A stretch of DNA of 64,000 nt, from positions 630,347 to 694,346 of the forward strand of contig VZSE01006608.1 of assembly GCA_013398275.1 (NCBI GenBank). The letters are read 5' to 3'. Origin of the DNA: Promerops cafer. Taxonomy: Eukaryota; Chordata; Aves; Passeriformes; Nectariniidae. Of the stretch, positions 23,201 to 35,300 are shown one piece after another (within the stretch, counting starts at the first letter, position 1; each line of letters starts with the position of its first letter). The position numbers and the translations under genes are program-made. The notes beneath the pieces were generated by a model. It worked only from the letters and a program-made list of their open reading frames with translations, was not told the origin of the DNA and searched no databases.

Positions 23201-23932
23201 TTCTTTGGTGAGCATCATGTCTGACCTCAGTCACCACAGACTAAAGGCACTGCTAAATGGGCTGTGTCATCATCCACAAAACACCTGGCAACCCAGAGAG
23301 GACCCTGAGAGGCTCTGAAGGTCTTGGACTCTTACCCAGGCCTCCTTCCTCCCCACTGCCAAACACTAAAGCTAAAGCTAAGGGTGGGCCAATTCCTTTG
23401 GCCCTTGATGAACTGAACATGAAGTAGGACAGGATGCACCCTGGACAAAGCCTTCACTACCCCACTCTGTGAGGGATGGCTCCCAGATGGGGATCTGAGC
23501 ATCTGGCTGCAGAGCTCAGATCCTCTGGTGCAGGGCACTGATGCACATTCCCCATCCCAGAACTTCAGTTCCCAAGGACCCACCAGTGCTACGCAAAACC
23601 TTCCCAGTTCTTGATGCTGAGACAGCTGGGCCTGTCACCAATTCCCAGTGCAGTTCCACTGTGCAAGAGGCCAGTGCATTTGTCTTACACAGCCAGCTTG
23701 CCTCTGCTTTCAGGAAGGTTCAGTCTTCAAGCAGCAAGGATGCAATCCATCAATTCCCTTCCAGGCAAGCAGAAGCAGCACCTGTGATTAGACATCCAGC
23801 ACTTCAGGTATTCAACCCGACAAGTGTGACAGCGGGGCATGTTCAACCTTTGCTCATCCTTAAACATCTTCCTTCAGGTAAACTGGATTTGTCAGGAGCA
23901 CTGTTTTAAGTTTCTCAGTGTGAATGGTCTTA

Positions 23933-23953
23933 CAAACAAACAAACAAACAAAA
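23933..23953 (+). repeat. (CAAA)n simple repeat
   Basis: Five tandem CAAA units in the intergenic region. Confidence 0.85.
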
Positions 23954-24394
23954 ATTCTTCCCAGTCAGTGGTGCTTGTCCTTCTTCCTTTGACCCCTGTG
24001 CAGAAGGGCTGTGGTGGAGGGAAGCGGAAGGTGTTGGGAGGCAGCGTGTGACTGTTGCCACACACCCGCTGGGGATGTGGGCAGTCTTGAGCAGGTGCCC
24101 CCGTTAAGTTTACATCTCCAGCAATAAAGGTATCGACAGTCCTCCCAAGTCCTTGTTACATTTGCCACTGGATTTTTTTGCCTTGACACTTAACTAAGCT
24201 ATTTCTCACTCCAAACTGAGCCCATTGTTATTCTTCACAGCCACAGCAGATTTGTAACAGTTCCATATGGATCACATCAGGGAAGCAGAGATCACGCAAC
24301 TGCAAAGCTCTCTTTTACACACCTGGAAGATTTTTCTCTCCCTCTAGTCTAGAGCAAATACCAACAATACCTTCCTAGCAATTCAGGCAATGCA

Positions 24395-24680
24395 AACACT
24401 GGATCATTCTCTCTGCTCTCTTCTGGATGCTCTACATCTCAAAGTGTGATACCAGGCACACCATCCCAGGTGAAGTCTTGTAAATCCAGAGTGGAAAAGA
24501 AAGATGACTCTCTTCTCTTCACAAGCTAAACTCTTGTATTACTTGCTTTTTCTTTTAGAAATTGCAGAAATATTCCCATTACTGTTTTCATGAACAGTAC
24601 ATCTCCATTTGCTCATGTTCTACCCCAGCTCCACCCATTAATTTTCACCCATTTGCTTCACCATTTTAGCAGCTTTTCTT
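24395..24680 (-). mobile_element. Probable diverged CR1 3' region
   Basis: The + strand reads like the reverse complement of the CR1 3' region (ctctcttctggatgctctac, then a diverged form of the usual 'not the expected assay' block, and later tttgctcatgttc). Similarity is patchy, so the family call is tentative. Confidence 0.4.
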
Positions 24681-26085
24681 TGCAGCCATCTCAACTACCT
24701 TGCTTTACATCTAGTCCTGTGTCATTGAGTGTTCTGGATGACTACAAGCTTTTGAAAGGTAAGTTTTCCTGATACTTCTTGAAAATACCTCACTTGATCT
24801 CACTAGTCCTTCAAAGTAGCACAGAATTCCTGTTCCATTGATTAGCACCCAGATCACAGCTTCTAAATATGTTTAACTTCCAGTGCAGTTAAGTTGCGAA
24901 GCTGTCTGTGAAAAAAAATATGCAATGCATTATTTTGTATCTGGCTATACTTCCATAATATCATTATTTCTACCAACTAATATTTTTTTTTTTTATATAT
25001 GAGACAGAAAAAAAACAACTCCAGTTGGAAGAGGAACACATATGGAACACTGTTATATTTCCCTAAACACTTAGCCCTTAAAGTTTTATGGGAATGGGAT
25101 GAAATGTTGTGAAGTGCTGATCTGACACAAGGAGCACAATTGGCAGTTCCTGAGGAAATCAGCAGTGGAAATGGCAGGAAAGTTAGCAGAGACTTTCAGC
25201 CACCAAGTTTTGATTTCGAGTTCAGATACATGATTTGCTCAGTTTTCATTCTGATTTTGAATTAAAGCTCAAAAAATTTTTAGAATCCTGGTATTAAATC
25301 ACAAATTGAATGCTAAATAATGTTTTTAAAAATGCAAGTCCTTAATGTTTCTTTTAATAGACTGTGATCATTGTTCTGATTTATTGCTGTCATTTACAGC
25401 CCATTAAGTACCCTTTGTTCCAGCATTTTAAGCTTTTCACAATTTTGGAAAAGTTATACAAAACAAAATTACAAGTATGGAAGAATACAACCCTCATTAC
25501 CTATTCTTCAAATTGAATCCAGGGTATACAACCATCCCCAAAATGGGAACTCTTAGCCCAAGAACGTTAGCCATTCTATACTTAAAAAGTGGTCCTGAAG
25601 TACCTTTCCTCTTAATTTCTAATTAAAACATGAAGGCCTTTAGTATTTTTATCCATTTCAGCTTTACTGAATCAACAATGCTATCAAATATCACTACAGG
25701 ATTGGCAAAATAAGGTATTATATTGCAGGTGCATACAAATATATGAGAAAGTTAATATTAGAAATAATACTTATTTCAAAATATTACTAGATATTTGTAA
25801 GGTATTTATAAGCATATGGTCTTGGATTTAGAGATGCAAGAAAGAAAAATATATTTTGAGTGCAGAGTTTCATTACTCTTGTGCTTGCTTAACAGTTTCA
25901 GGTCAATTCTATATTTCAAAACAAATATAAGTTATTTGTATATCCATTGGCTGCAAACCTACCAGATTGAGTATGTGATTATCAGAGGGCATTTTCCTGA
26001 AGCTCTGCTCACTTTTAGACACTGTTATCACACATCTGCATAAGCAGCTCTTCAATACAAACACACCTTCATTCTTCAACACACA

Positions 26086-26240
26086 AACCAGGTAAGATGG
26101 TGTAAGATTTATTAATATTTTCTTTTACTAAGGCACATGACGTATAGAAATACTGAGGTACAAAAATGCAGTTTCCTGCATATGAGATTTAAAACTCCAT
26201 TTTGACAAAGATGAGCTACTTCTCTTCTTGCTCACAACAT
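26086..26240 (-). other. DNAJC1: DNAJC1 3'UTR
   Basis: A short UTR on the - strand from the stop to the inferred cleavage point. Its upper end is A/T-rich. A longer form using downstream signals cannot be excluded. Confidence 0.5.
26108..26113 (-). terminator. DNAJC1: Poly(A) signal, DNAJC1
   Basis: AATAAA on the - strand 128 nt past the stop. Within 20-60 nt it is followed by a GU-rich stretch (tggtttgtgtgttgaag, ggtgtgtttg), which supports use as the main 3' end. Confidence 0.6.
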
Positions 26241-26309
26241 TCAGCTTTTAGCCATTTTTTTCTTTTGTACCAGTTCAACAAGCAACTTGTATCTTGCTAT
26301 ACACTCCTC
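26241..26309 (-). CDS. DNAJC1: DNAJC1 terminal exon and stop
   Basis: Acceptor cctttcag, then 22 codons (EECIARYKLLVELVQKKKMA, KS) and TGA at 26243-26241. It completes the last helix of SANT2 and the basic tail. It is too short to appear as a long open frame; the splice phase and homology fix it. Confidence 0.95.
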   Translation of the reverse strand, partial: EECIARYKLLVELVQKKKMAKS

Positions 26310-29300
26310 CTGAAAGGAAACACGAAAGTGTTATTCAAAGGCTGGTATTTTAGTCCTGGTTTAACTCTATATGTGCTACTTTATTCTAGAAGAAGAGCTG
26401 TGTTCTGGGGGTTGTGCAGGGTTATTTTGTTTGTGTCTGGTTTTTTTGTTTGTGGGTTTTTTGTTGCGGGGTTTTTGTTGGGTTTTTTCTTGGTTGGTTG
26501 GTTGTTTTCTTGTTGTTTTAAAGTTGCACACTGAATTTGAGAAGGGGAATCTACATCTAGTGAAGGGGGGATTAGAAAAATGAACTTGCAATTTACATTT
26601 CATAGTGGCTCATTTATCTGTTTGAAGAGCACACAAGAAAGAGAAGAAACCCAAGAAACAGTTGCCCAGTACTTCTTGACAATGACTGCAAGAGCAAATA
26701 TGGAACAGCTATATTGCAGTGTCTATTTAAAACAGTTACTCTGGTGTGAGCCACACTGCAGGCAGGTTAAGCTGAGCCTTCAAGGTCACTAACACAGCAC
26801 CTGCTGACAGCAGAAACTGCAGAACAGCTTCAGAGGCAGAGAGACACCCAAATCCATCCCCACTGCACTTCCTGCCCCGTCACTGTGTTTGGCACAAATA
26901 TTACAGGGCTTTTCTGCAGCTACAGTGGCTGAAGCAAACAAACTAAGCTATCACAACTATTAGGAAATCTAGTACAGACCATCTATATCAATGACAATGC
27001 TATTTTAAAAAATTATACTTACAAAAAGAACATTAAATAGATTACTGAGCATTTAACACTTGCAGATGGATTACTTATTTTGTTTATTCATTGAGATGGG
27101 TTGAGAAGGGTATTGTGAAAGTGTAAGCAAAGCAGCTCATCAACGTTTGGTTACTAACTTTGAATCAAAATTTGTTTTAAAATCTAATTTACTCCTGCAA
27201 TTGAAGATCTGAAAGGCAGAGGAGAGGTAGGTATTTTAAATGAAACAGGAATTATTTCAACATTTTCTGTATTAGATCAAGCAAGCTGCCATAAATGAAA
27301 AAATGTTTTAAATAAAGCAACAAATGTGACAGTAATGCTCTTTAGGTCACTTGAGTCTGGACTGAGAGGCCAAGTAAAGGCCTCACCTGTCCGTATGGAC
27401 CCTCACTCTTAAGGTAATCATAAATTGGTAGCAAATAGGTTTCCCCTCAATTTATACTATAGTTCAGTCAGAACAAGTCATACCTTGCTTTTTCCAGGAA
27501 CGCATTTTGCTATTTTATCCCAGCGATCTGATGTTCCCTTTGGATACTGCTGCAAGGCCATTTCAAGAAGTTTCTGTTGATTTTGAGTCCACAGTTCTTC
27601 TGGTGCACGGCTTTTCTCCGTTCTTCTGCTTTCATCATCACTCTCTTCCTCTTGCTCAGTGTTATCAAAATCTTTCTGACGTCTCCCTCTGCCCTTCTCT
27701 TCTGGTACCTCTTTTGTTGCCAGCAGAGCCGCTTCGGGTGCTTTGACAATTTTTCGTCTTCGGTGTCTAGTTTCACTTGCCATGGTCTCCTTTGGATCTG
27801 TCTGGATATCCATCTGCTCTGATATAAGATTGTAGTTCCCCTCCTCCTCCACTTCCTCTTCCCTTTCTCGCTGGGTGATTATGTGATCCGGCAGATTCAC
27901 GTTGACTTTGAAATTTTTGGAATTGTGTGCCAGCGTTTTAAGCTCTGAGAGCCTAATGATACCTGTAAGAAGCACTGCTGTTACACTTCTCAAAGAGTAA
28001 AACACTCCACAAACAAGCAGGGAATGGCCCACAAATTAAAGGTGTTCAGAATAGTGCAGAGTGGGCAAAAAGCTCTTCTGAACTGACAGCTTAAGAAAAA
28101 CAAAACTGGGAAATACAGGCATTCACTTGATCATCAAGGTGATGAACTTTGCCAATTAGGAGCTTATCTGATCTACGGGAAGTGCTACTAAATTCCCACA
28201 CTGATATAAACAAAGAAAGCAACCTGAACAAATGACCAAACCCCACAATAAATGGAATAAGAAAGCCTGGGAGGACATAGCTAAAGGGAACTGTTCCCTC
28301 AGAATACCCAGTAGTTCTCTTTTCTCAAAGTAAGGCAAGGTTGCAAAAATCTCTCTGCAGAACAGACTCTGAAAGGCACAGCTATCACCCAAACCCAGTC
28401 ATTTTCATAAGCACACACCTGGTGTATACGTAACAGAATCCTTCACCTGTTTGGCTTTCAGGGTAACCTGCATGAAAACAACAAAAATGAAGGACTATTA
28501 AATTATATCATTTGGGCTATTGAAGAATTCATTATTAGCTTACCACAAGACACCTACATAGGAGACACAGTAAATATGGTGAGGCTGTTGTTCTTTGGCT
28601 GCCTTTGCTCATATGTGGAGTTCAAACTGGCTTAAAGTAACCTTCTAGATTTTGTTCTTTCTAAACCATTCCTGGCTTATTAAACTAATATAAACGATGA
28701 TACACATTTCTATTACTATCACCATAATACACCACAGTTGATACTCAAATTTTATTTTCTTTCCTTGTTAAACTCTAATTTTCTGGCCTAAAAATACCAC
28801 AAGGATAGGGGGAAAAGAACCAAATGAGTCATCTTCTATATATTAGTTTCTCAATACTGAATAAAAGAACAAAATGACCCGCATGGGTCCAGATGATGAA
28901 GCACACAAGTAGACAGGCATTCAGTCTCCAAATGAAAGGTGACAGTTTGACTGCCAAAGATCAGCAAAGACACCTCCTAAGTCCTGGTACTGCAGCAAAA
29001 GTTATTACTGATAGTCCAGAGGAGAGAGCTGCTTGATTCAACCTCTCCATGTATACGGAAATCTCTGTCCTGGGAGAAAAATAACACTAATCTTAGCATT
29101 TTTGGATTTTTTAGAGTAAAAAGTGATTATTTTAAAACTTGTTCTGTTTGTAAGCAAACAAACAGGCTTTCCAAACAGGCTTTCTCCCCACTCAGAACAA
29201 GGAGCTTCCTCATCCCAAATTTCTAGACTTCACTACAGATAACAAGCCAGGCTTCACTTAAAATTAAGATTCTTTAATTATTTAGCATCTTTGTTATATA

Positions 29301-32300
29301 AAATGACCACAGAATTATAAAATGGCTTGGGTTGAAAGGGACCTTAAGGATCATCTGGTTCCAACCCTTCTGCCATGAAGACACCTTCCACTGGACCAAC
29401 CAAGCCTTGAGCACTTCCAAACATCCATGACTTCTCTGGGCAACCTTTTCCAGTGTCCCACCACCCTCACAGTAAAAGAATTTTTTCCTAATGTCTCATC
29501 TAAACCTACTTCCTGTCAGTTTAAAGCCACTGCCCCTTTCCTAATCCCTACAGGCACTTGCAAAAGCCCCCTCTCCAGCTCTCTTGTAGCTCCTTTTAGG
29601 TAGCAGCCTACAGTCCCAGATTCAGGTACCACAAAAAAATCTTAAAATGTAGTACTCAAAAAATTATACAACAATTTTAATTACTGAAAATGTTTTATAA
29701 ATGCTAGATATAAATTTCTTTTTTTTTTCTTTTTGAATGTGAGGACTTTATTAAAAAGCCAGAAATTGAAATCATGTAGTCTGAACCACTCAAATCAAAA
29801 TGTGAATAGGCAACACACTAAATCAAACTTGATACTACGTGGGATGGGCTCCCTGGGCTCCCTGCTCTCTGAACCTGGGACCTCAGATGTTAACATTCAT
29901 TTAGTGTAAGGTGTGTGGTAGTGTGCTGCCCAGAGCAAAAATAAAAAATACATCACTTACAAAGTCAGGAATTCCTCTGTGTGGGATTTATGGGATTTAG
30001 CCACAATAAGAGTCATTTAGGTCTCCTGAGCCACAGCACAGACTTCTGCTGTTCTAGCTACCTAATGTTAACAATGACAATTATTCCCTACTCAGAGCAG
30101 CACTAGATAGCAAACCTGCCAGAGGGTCGTAAAGCCATTTGCTGTGAGAAGAATTAAATATTTAGATTCAGGATTTTTGTTCTATGACAAGATTCATAAG
30201 TGAGCACCTCAATAGTTAAAATACCTTGCTACCATCTGCTTCTAGTCTGGTCTGTTTGGTTCCTCCCACCCACCTTTCTGCCCATGAAATTGCAGCAGTT
30301 TGCTGTAAAAATAGCCTGGTGCTGGATCTCCTTAAGGAAATGACAGCAAGACTTAACAAGGCAAAGTGGTCTATTTTCCCTACAAATTAAGCCTCATTTT
30401 CTGGGATGATTAAGTTCAAATGAAAACTCTGTGAACAATGAAATCCCAACTCTAATTAACCAAAACCTTTATCCAGAGGTAGACATCTGGCACAGAAAAC
30501 TCCAGTTTCTACTGTTGCAGTATGATAAAGTTTTAATTGTTCAAAGAAAAATGTCAGAATACTGTAATATGAACAGATAATTTTAAGTGGCACTAACAAT
30601 TCTGGGATCTCCGTGATCTCAATTTTGCAACAACAGAAGGGATCTTCCTTGAAAAACATAATCCATTAATAGAAATTGCCTCCCTTAAAAAAATTATATT
30701 CTAGAATAATCAAAATAAAAATGTTTGTGTTCCATCTTTAGCAGTGTCTCTACAGTACTAATGATTTAAAAGGCTGAGAGGAACAGAAACCATTCCTGAC
30801 TGCTGAACAGAATGGATCCTTCGTGGTGTCCTGCTACGCATCTCTTAAATAGAAATCATGTTATATAAACTGGATTATAATAGATTATTTTCAAAAGAGG
30901 GAGAAGAATTTGCCATGCAAACAAGTAGCTTTTAGAGCTTCCTGCAATGATGTGGTGGATTCTTTGTAAATATGACAAGGCCCTATCTATCTTCATGTAT
31001 TCCAGAAAACTGTCTCTAAACTATTTTGCTATCTTTAAAGTAAGTCTTTCAGAGATTTACAGCCTGCTCATAAGGACACGAAGGCAAGAAAAAGAGAGCA
31101 GAAAACATTCCCTGAATAAAATAGAGCAGAATGAATTGCCAGCAAAGACAGGTACCATGAGTTGCTGCCTCTGTGCCAACTGAGTTCAGTTTTCTCTCTG
31201 TTGAACCTCTGATGTTTTCAGAGGTCAGCAATTATCACTTTATCTTTCAAGCTGAGACTACATGTGCAACACAAACTGTAACGTGAAAGTGGTACAAATC
31301 AGCTGAATTTCAGTTTCCTTTACAAGACAGGTGTCCTCAAATTCAGTTAGTGTATGTATCCCATAATAGATATAAATTTTGCTGCATATTACATCTATTG
31401 GGACTGGAATCTAAACCATACCTCTCCATTTGACCAGTGAAGGATTTTGGCTTATTCCCAGATCCTGACTGCATTTTGTATTTCCCCTTACATGCAAAAA
31501 ATTCAGGAGTAACAGTCTTTCCATAGGTTATCTTATGTTGGCCAACTTGACTCATTAGAGCTTGGTGAACCCAAGTATTAAGTTACTCCATTCATCACAT
31601 CTAATATTTCCAAGACTTTATCTTTTGGGGGCTTTAGGATATCTGTTCATATTTTGATGGACTTTCAATTTGAACATTCACCAGGAAATAACAACTGTGT
31701 GTATGGTTAAGATACTGAAAATCTACTATTTCAAACATTGAACAAGCACCTTCAGTTGACATGTTTGACAACTCATCAAGCTTCCCACAGCTTCACTATC
31801 ATCATTCACAGGTTACAGGGGAAGATTATTTGCCTATTATTATTTTTGTCAGCTTTTTTCTTCATATGGATGTTTGCAAGTCCTTTTCCAGGTGCTATGT
31901 ACCGTTCATGTTTACTCCAGCTCTTTTCACTGAGAGTTCAGGTATCACTTATTTAGGTTTCAGATTTATGTGTCCATCAGCCTCAACTGTCATTGCCATT
32001 CCAGATGCTGACACAGGGCAAGAATCGTTAACATGTCAGTATTAAACTGCTGAGGATTATTAGGAATCCAGCCTATGGAACATATGAAATTGTATTTCAA
32101 TTTGATCTGTTGGAGTTTAATCATTGTTCTTGCCACTCAAATCTGCAGACTCTTCTGTTGCCCGTTCCTCCATGCTTTTTGACATCCTTAATATCAACTT
32201 AAATTTCCTCTCCAGGGGTGAATAGTGTTATTTACTAGCTAGCTCCTAACTGATTCATAAAAAATTCACTAAGTTATGCAACATAAGTTGCTCCATTGCT

Positions 32301-35300
32301 TTCCCTACTCAATTACTTATCATAGCTTGCTTGTATGATATTATTACTTTTTCATTAGTTAACAGATAACATACTTGGGAAAACTTACTCAAAGTATGAA
32401 GCAGTTGTAGAATACTCTCTAGTAGTTATTATTGCTATTTGTTCCTGCATAATGCTTTAAAATTATAGTTTTCATGTATATTAAATTATGAGTTTTATCC
32501 TGACTGTGAGAAGGTGTGCTAAAAGCCTGCTGTTATTGACAACAGCTTTTACCAGAGTATTAGCCAACCCCCTTCAGAAATCCTGGGTCTGGGGACACCT
32601 TAAATAATAAGGATCAAGACTGTGAAATTGATTTAAAACAGAAGACAGAAGATCTCACATTCCTGCAAATATTTGTACCACTGAACAGACACACTGCATT
32701 ATTTTATAGGAATCAACTTAAAATGTTGTAGTCCACCAGGGATAACAGAAGTCACTAATAAAGTCAGGTAATGTCATGCACAGTGAAACAGATTTCCTTA
32801 GACAGATAAAGATGACAAAAAAACCCTGGATGCAAGCAATCAAATTGCTGGAATAGAAATCAAACTATCTGACTATGGGACCTACAGAAAGAAACCACAG
32901 GAACAATTTGCTTCTGAGAACTCCCTTCTGAACTCAGTTTCAATAGCTCTTCAGCTATAAAAAGATTCTATCAAAAGCAAGTGGGATTAGTGGGATGATT
33001 TTATGTGATGAAAGCCAGACAGAGCTGGTTTCCTCCTGTACTGCTAACAATTAGTCCAGATCACAAAGACTAGTTGCTACTTAACAAGACACCTAACAGT
33101 AAAAACATTCCCCATCATGACCATCCAGATGTTAACTCTCTTATTGCCCTGGACACCTGCCACTTCTTTCAGATGGGACAATTGATACTTCAGAGATATA
33201 TATATAGGAAAAAAAATCAGGATCAGCTTAAAAAACTCTCAGATGCACAGGCAAAAGCAAATTTTGCTATCACATGAATGAGAGGGTACTTTTCAGCCTG
33301 CAGGGAAGGCAGACATAAAAAAAGCACAGAACTATGACAGACCTAGAGGGAAAACCCTGTAAAGTCAGGTATGGTGGTCCTACTGGTCCTAAACAGAGAG
33401 ACAGAACCCTTTTGCAGAAGACAGAAGAGCAATTCCTCATTCTCATAGCAGCAGGCACTGGCCCACCAGCTCAGCTGAGCCCCCCAGCACCAGGCCCAGC
33501 CCAGCTCTGCAGGGCACACGCCAATGTGCCACTGAAGCCTTCACCACTCGCTGTCTCCTGGGACTCTTCCGTGCGCAACAACCTACTTTCCTTCTCTAGG
33601 ACAGTGTTTTGATTAGGATTGCAGCAGATAGTCATAGAAGTACAAACCTCTTAGGTTCTAATGATATTTTAAGAAAATAATGTGGGATTTGTAGAGGAAG
33701 AAAACCTACATCTCTTGGCTTTCCAAATGTATACAAACTTCTTGCAAAGAAGGATGACGTTATGGTGCTACTGGAACACCAGAGAGTCTGGTAACATTAT
33801 TTGTTACTCTCAGCATCTTCCTGAGCAGAAGTTCTCTAAGTATTTACTAAAGATGTCATGGTTTCTCAGCATTAACTATCAGAAATTTTCTCTCCCAGTA
33901 GCAATCTTCAACACGCAGTTGTTATCTTCCTGCATGCTCCCCATCTAGTTATGTCATGAAAAAATGCCAAGATGTGTGGAATTATGGAAAAAATATTGTA
34001 GAGACAGCCTGTGAGTACCTGAGGTTACTATGAAGCAATAAGAAATTTCTTGAATCATTGAGGCTAATTTGAGTTGTAATCACATTTTTTTCTTACAAGG
34101 GAAAGCCAGATACAGAAGGATTTTAATGCCTTCACAGCTCTGTCAAAGTAGTAGGTTTTTACAGATCTAACCTTCCAGAATAACTTGCCAAATGGAAAGT
34201 TCTCTTCTTATAACCAAAATACTACCTGCTGCACAGAATTTTCTTCCAATTGAGACCTAAACAGCTTTTTTCATATTAGACAGAACTGTATCAAGCACTG
34301 TTTGACACAATTCAGACAACAATGACCTATTCTTTTATTTCCATGTGACTCAAAATTTGTTGCATTATACACTCACTTCCCTTTTAGACATCAAAAGAGC
34401 TTCTAAAATGGTCTTTCAGTTTTACCGTATTGGGGAAACTTCAAATACTGAGGCATTGAGCCAAATCATTCTCCATTTTTCCAAGTATCCTCATTTGCAA
34501 CTTAAAAGACTGCTTGAAGTAAGTATTTCAAATCAGACCTACCTTTGTTTTGGCACTGCTTGTAACAGTTAGCTTAGAAGAGTGTTACAAATGTTCCCAA
34601 AAGTTGGTAATGTAACTACTCTCTAGCCACTGTGTAGCTTAAATTTGATTCTAACACAGCAAATGAGTATTTTAAGGACAACATTGTTGAAAGAACTACA
34701 AAACATGTTATGAATTTAACTGAATTTGCTTAGAACCACCAGTTGCAGCCAGCAACAATACAGTTTTCTTATGCTTATGGACTTTGAAGCCATGTGTGAT
34801 TCTGAACTTCGCCACAGCAACAGAAAGCCCCAAAACAAGTAAGTTTAATTATGAGGCAGTTTAAGGTGTGGCCTGCAAAACTGGCAAATTTGACCTATAT
34901 CACTAGATATAGAACTTTCTCCAGTTGAAGTGCCCAAACAGCTAATTTAAAGCAGAATAAGAATTGTTCCTTTTTTCAGGACACAAGAGGAAGAACTTTG
35001 CAATTAGATTTGTGATTATGCTGGAGACTTAATACTGTGCTTGTTTTTTGTCAGTTAAAATCCATGAGAGAGTCTTTAGCTCTATCCTATGGGCACTCAT
35101 GCAGGAGAGGAGTTTGACTCAAATGCCCACTGCAACAACTACTTGGACATCTTATTTTGTTACTGATGATGCAAAATGCATTACTTTTTTTGACAGTCAG
35201 AAATTTGAATTCTGCAATGAAATTCAAACCCAGCTCACTGTGAGCTTTGTGAGACATTACATTAATTTACACCACTGTAAAAAGTTGCAGCATCACTGGC

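Larger units (their letters stand above)
20316..26085. other. Intergenic region between MLLT10 and DNAJC1
   Basis: About 5.8 kb between the two inferred poly(A) sites. It contains a CpG cluster at 20610-20720, a (CAAA)n run at 23933-23953 and a probable antisense CR1 tail near 24395-24680. Between 20.9 and 24.2 kb the sequence is moderately GC-rich, with several open frames of 80-120 codons on both strands, none with a recognisable protein signature. From 24.7 kb it is AT-rich and featureless. Confidence 0.6.

Noticed and set aside
23541..23909. 122-codon open frame in the intergenic region
   Set aside because: Low-complexity Ser/Pro/Gln composition, overlapping open frames on the other strand, no start context or neighbours supporting a gene.
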